Assembly: GCA_036378435.1 (NCBI GenBank)
Contig: DASUWK010000031.1
Span: 7,830-71,829 of the forward strand
Source: DASUWK01 sp036378435
GTDB taxonomy: Bacteria; Chloroflexota; Dormibacteria; Dormibacterales; Dormibacteraceae
Reading direction: 5' to 3'
DNA: 64,000 nucleotides
In this document: in pieces, positions 63,362 to 64,000 of the stretch
Layout: each line of letters begins with the position of its first letter
Numbering within the stretch: position 1 is the first letter of the stretch
Notes under the pieces: model-generated
What the model saw: only the letters and a program-made list of their open reading frames with translations
Told to the model about the DNA's origin: nothing
The model's database searches: none
Position numbers and translations under genes: made by a program

Positions 63362-63880
63362 AGGCGCGCTCGGAGCCTCGGTCCGCGCCGCGTACAGGCG
63401 TCCCAAAGCCCAGATCGCGCTGGTGCCCGCCGAGCCGATCGCGCCGATCCGGATCAGCAGGTCGTAGACGGTGCTCAGGAAGCCGGCCTCCCAGCTGCTG
63501 AGCTGCACGACCAGGCCGACGGCGGCCAGGACCGCGACCAGCACGCCGACGATGACGACCACCACGAGCGTCCAGTCGTCGAGGGTCTGCTGGCGAGGCG
63601 TCGCCGGCTGGGCGCGGGAGGCGGTCAGGAGCGCGGCCAGCACGAGCCCAGGAGAGATGAGCAGGAGGTGCTGACCGGTCAGGAACAAGACGAAGCCCTG
63701 GAAGCCCATCTGACTCGCGCCGGAGAGAACGTTGAGGACGTGGGCGATCAGGTAAAGGACGATGCTGAGCGCGAGCCCCGCCCCGGCGAGCGGACGGCCT
63801 TCCGGGTAGAGGCCGGCCAAAGACTGAGGGAACCACCAACCCGGCAGCCGGTTGGGCAACCGATCGACTGCGTCGGACAT
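63350..63880 (-). CDS. Integral membrane protein, unknown
   Basis: 176 residues. A Pro/Trp-rich N-terminus (LPNRLPGWWFPQSLAGLYPEG) is followed by four hydrophobic helices (ALSIVLYLIAHVLNVLSG, FLTGQHLLLISPGLVLAALL, LVVVVIVGVLVAVLAAVGLV and a last one near 150). No family recognised. First gene of a small unit with the ABM gene; beyond it, toward the tRNA-Asn, 75 bp has no gene. Confidence 0.6.
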   Translation of the reverse strand: MSDAVDRLPNRLPGWWFPQSLAGLYPEGRPLAGAGLALSIVLYLIAHVLNVLSGASQMGFQGFVLFLTGQHLLLISPGLVLAALLTASRAQPATPRQQTLDDWTLVVVVIVGVLVAVLAAVGLVVQLSSWEAGFLSTVYDLLIRIGAIGSAGTSAIWALGRLYAARTEAPSAPVTM

Positions 63881-63955
63881 CCCTTCACCTCCCGCGGCGC
63901 GCGCCGCCTAAACGGCGCACAGTCTAGGTGCCGCGGGGCCGATTTGGAGATGCGT

Positions 63956-64000
63956 TGGCTCCGGAGTAGGGACTCGAACCCTAAACCTTGCGGTTAACAG
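63956..64000 (-). tRNA. tRNA-Asn (GTT), 5' half beyond the window
   Basis: The right edge, read on the minus strand, shows anticodon loop CTGTTAA (GTT anticodon), the 3' anticodon strand CCGCA, T arm TAGGG-TTCGAGT-CCCTA, and acceptor strand CTCCGGA, discriminator G and encoded CCA. This matches asparagine tRNA. The 5' half lies outside. Unlike the CAU tRNA, this one has encoded CCA. Confidence 0.9.

Noticed and set aside
63956..64000. tRNA-Asn as a second element boundary
   Set aside because: No integrase or repeat of its 3' end lies nearby in the window.
1..64000. CRISPR array, insertion sequence or rRNA
   Set aside because: No regular direct repeats with spacers, no transposase motif and no rRNA-like stretch was found; the only doublets are the palindromic units listed.

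Overview
The window is about 64 kb of high-GC, gene-dense bacterial DNA. Most genes run on the minus strand, in tight runs with 4-bp ATGA, GTGA, TTGA or CTGA stop/start overlaps. Gene content looks like a soil-type aerobe of the Terrabacteria side, either Actinomycetota (for example Thermoleophilia) or Ca. Dormibacterota/Chloroflexota. Pointers are HadAB-like dehydratases, MoxR-DUF58-TgpA, PP2C-FHA, DUF4097-DUF2089, a DUF559 nuclease, a PPi-type phosphofructokinase and promoters that put the start codon at or near +1. The exact phylum cannot be fixed from the sequence alone.

Layout. 1-5.9 kb is the right end of an integrated mobilizable element: a ribbon-helix-helix accessory gene (running off the left edge, so missing from simple ORF calls), a MobF relaxase-helicase, an XRE repressor divergent from an excisionase-like HTH protein, and a tyrosine integrase facing the 3' end of a CAU tRNA gene, the likely attB. 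6-12.6 kb holds an MBL hydrolase, a LigB/UroD-like pair and a glycolate oxidase operon (glcDEF). 12.8-18.1 kb has PP2C and FHA signalling genes, a glycoside hydrolase 2 with an altered acid/base motif, and a LOG-like protein. 18.15-18.35 kb holds a probable structured RNA ending in a strong terminator. 18.4-23.2 kb has a thioesterase, a membrane spermidine-synthase-like protein, CbpA-like DnaJ, a phosphoesterase and the DUF4097/DUF2089 pair.

23.1-32.7 kb is a run of ten minus-strand genes: VOC protein, unknown coiled-coil protein, benzoate-CoA-ligase-like enzyme, membrane protein, LeuB-, LeuC-, LeuD- and LeuA-like enzymes, an orphan E1-alpha dehydrogenase and an MFS carrier. It could make or elongate a 2-oxoacid and oxidise it to a CoA ester. 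Two related GC-rich palindromic repeats have inserted in it. 32.7-33.8 kb is a DUF559 nuclease gene bracketed by REP-like palindrome doublets. 33.8-43 kb carries the proton-pumping pyrophosphatase HppA, a 1095-residue STAND-ATPase/TPR/cyclic-nucleotide-domain protein, a Gld-like ABC system and a CinA-like protein. 43.3-53 kb has a secreted NHL-like protein, an SRPBCC protein, a fatty-acid-type cluster (ECH, SDR, two MaoC dehydratases), the TgpA-DUF58-MoxR system and a LysM-CHAP wall hydrolase. 53-64 kb has a hydrolase, a cobalamin adenosyltransferase, the PPi-type PFK, a diguanylate cyclase, a thiolase/deformylase/ACT/MBL-Rieske operon, a small Hsp70 with a four-Cys cluster, and the start of a tRNA-Asn.

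The most unusual observations are the STAND-cNMP fusion, the structured RNA at 18.2 kb with mutually exclusive pairings, REP-like doublets with a constant 42-43 bp period flanking a nuclease gene, and several genes whose conserved N-termini can only be reached from a CTG start at a CTGA overlap.
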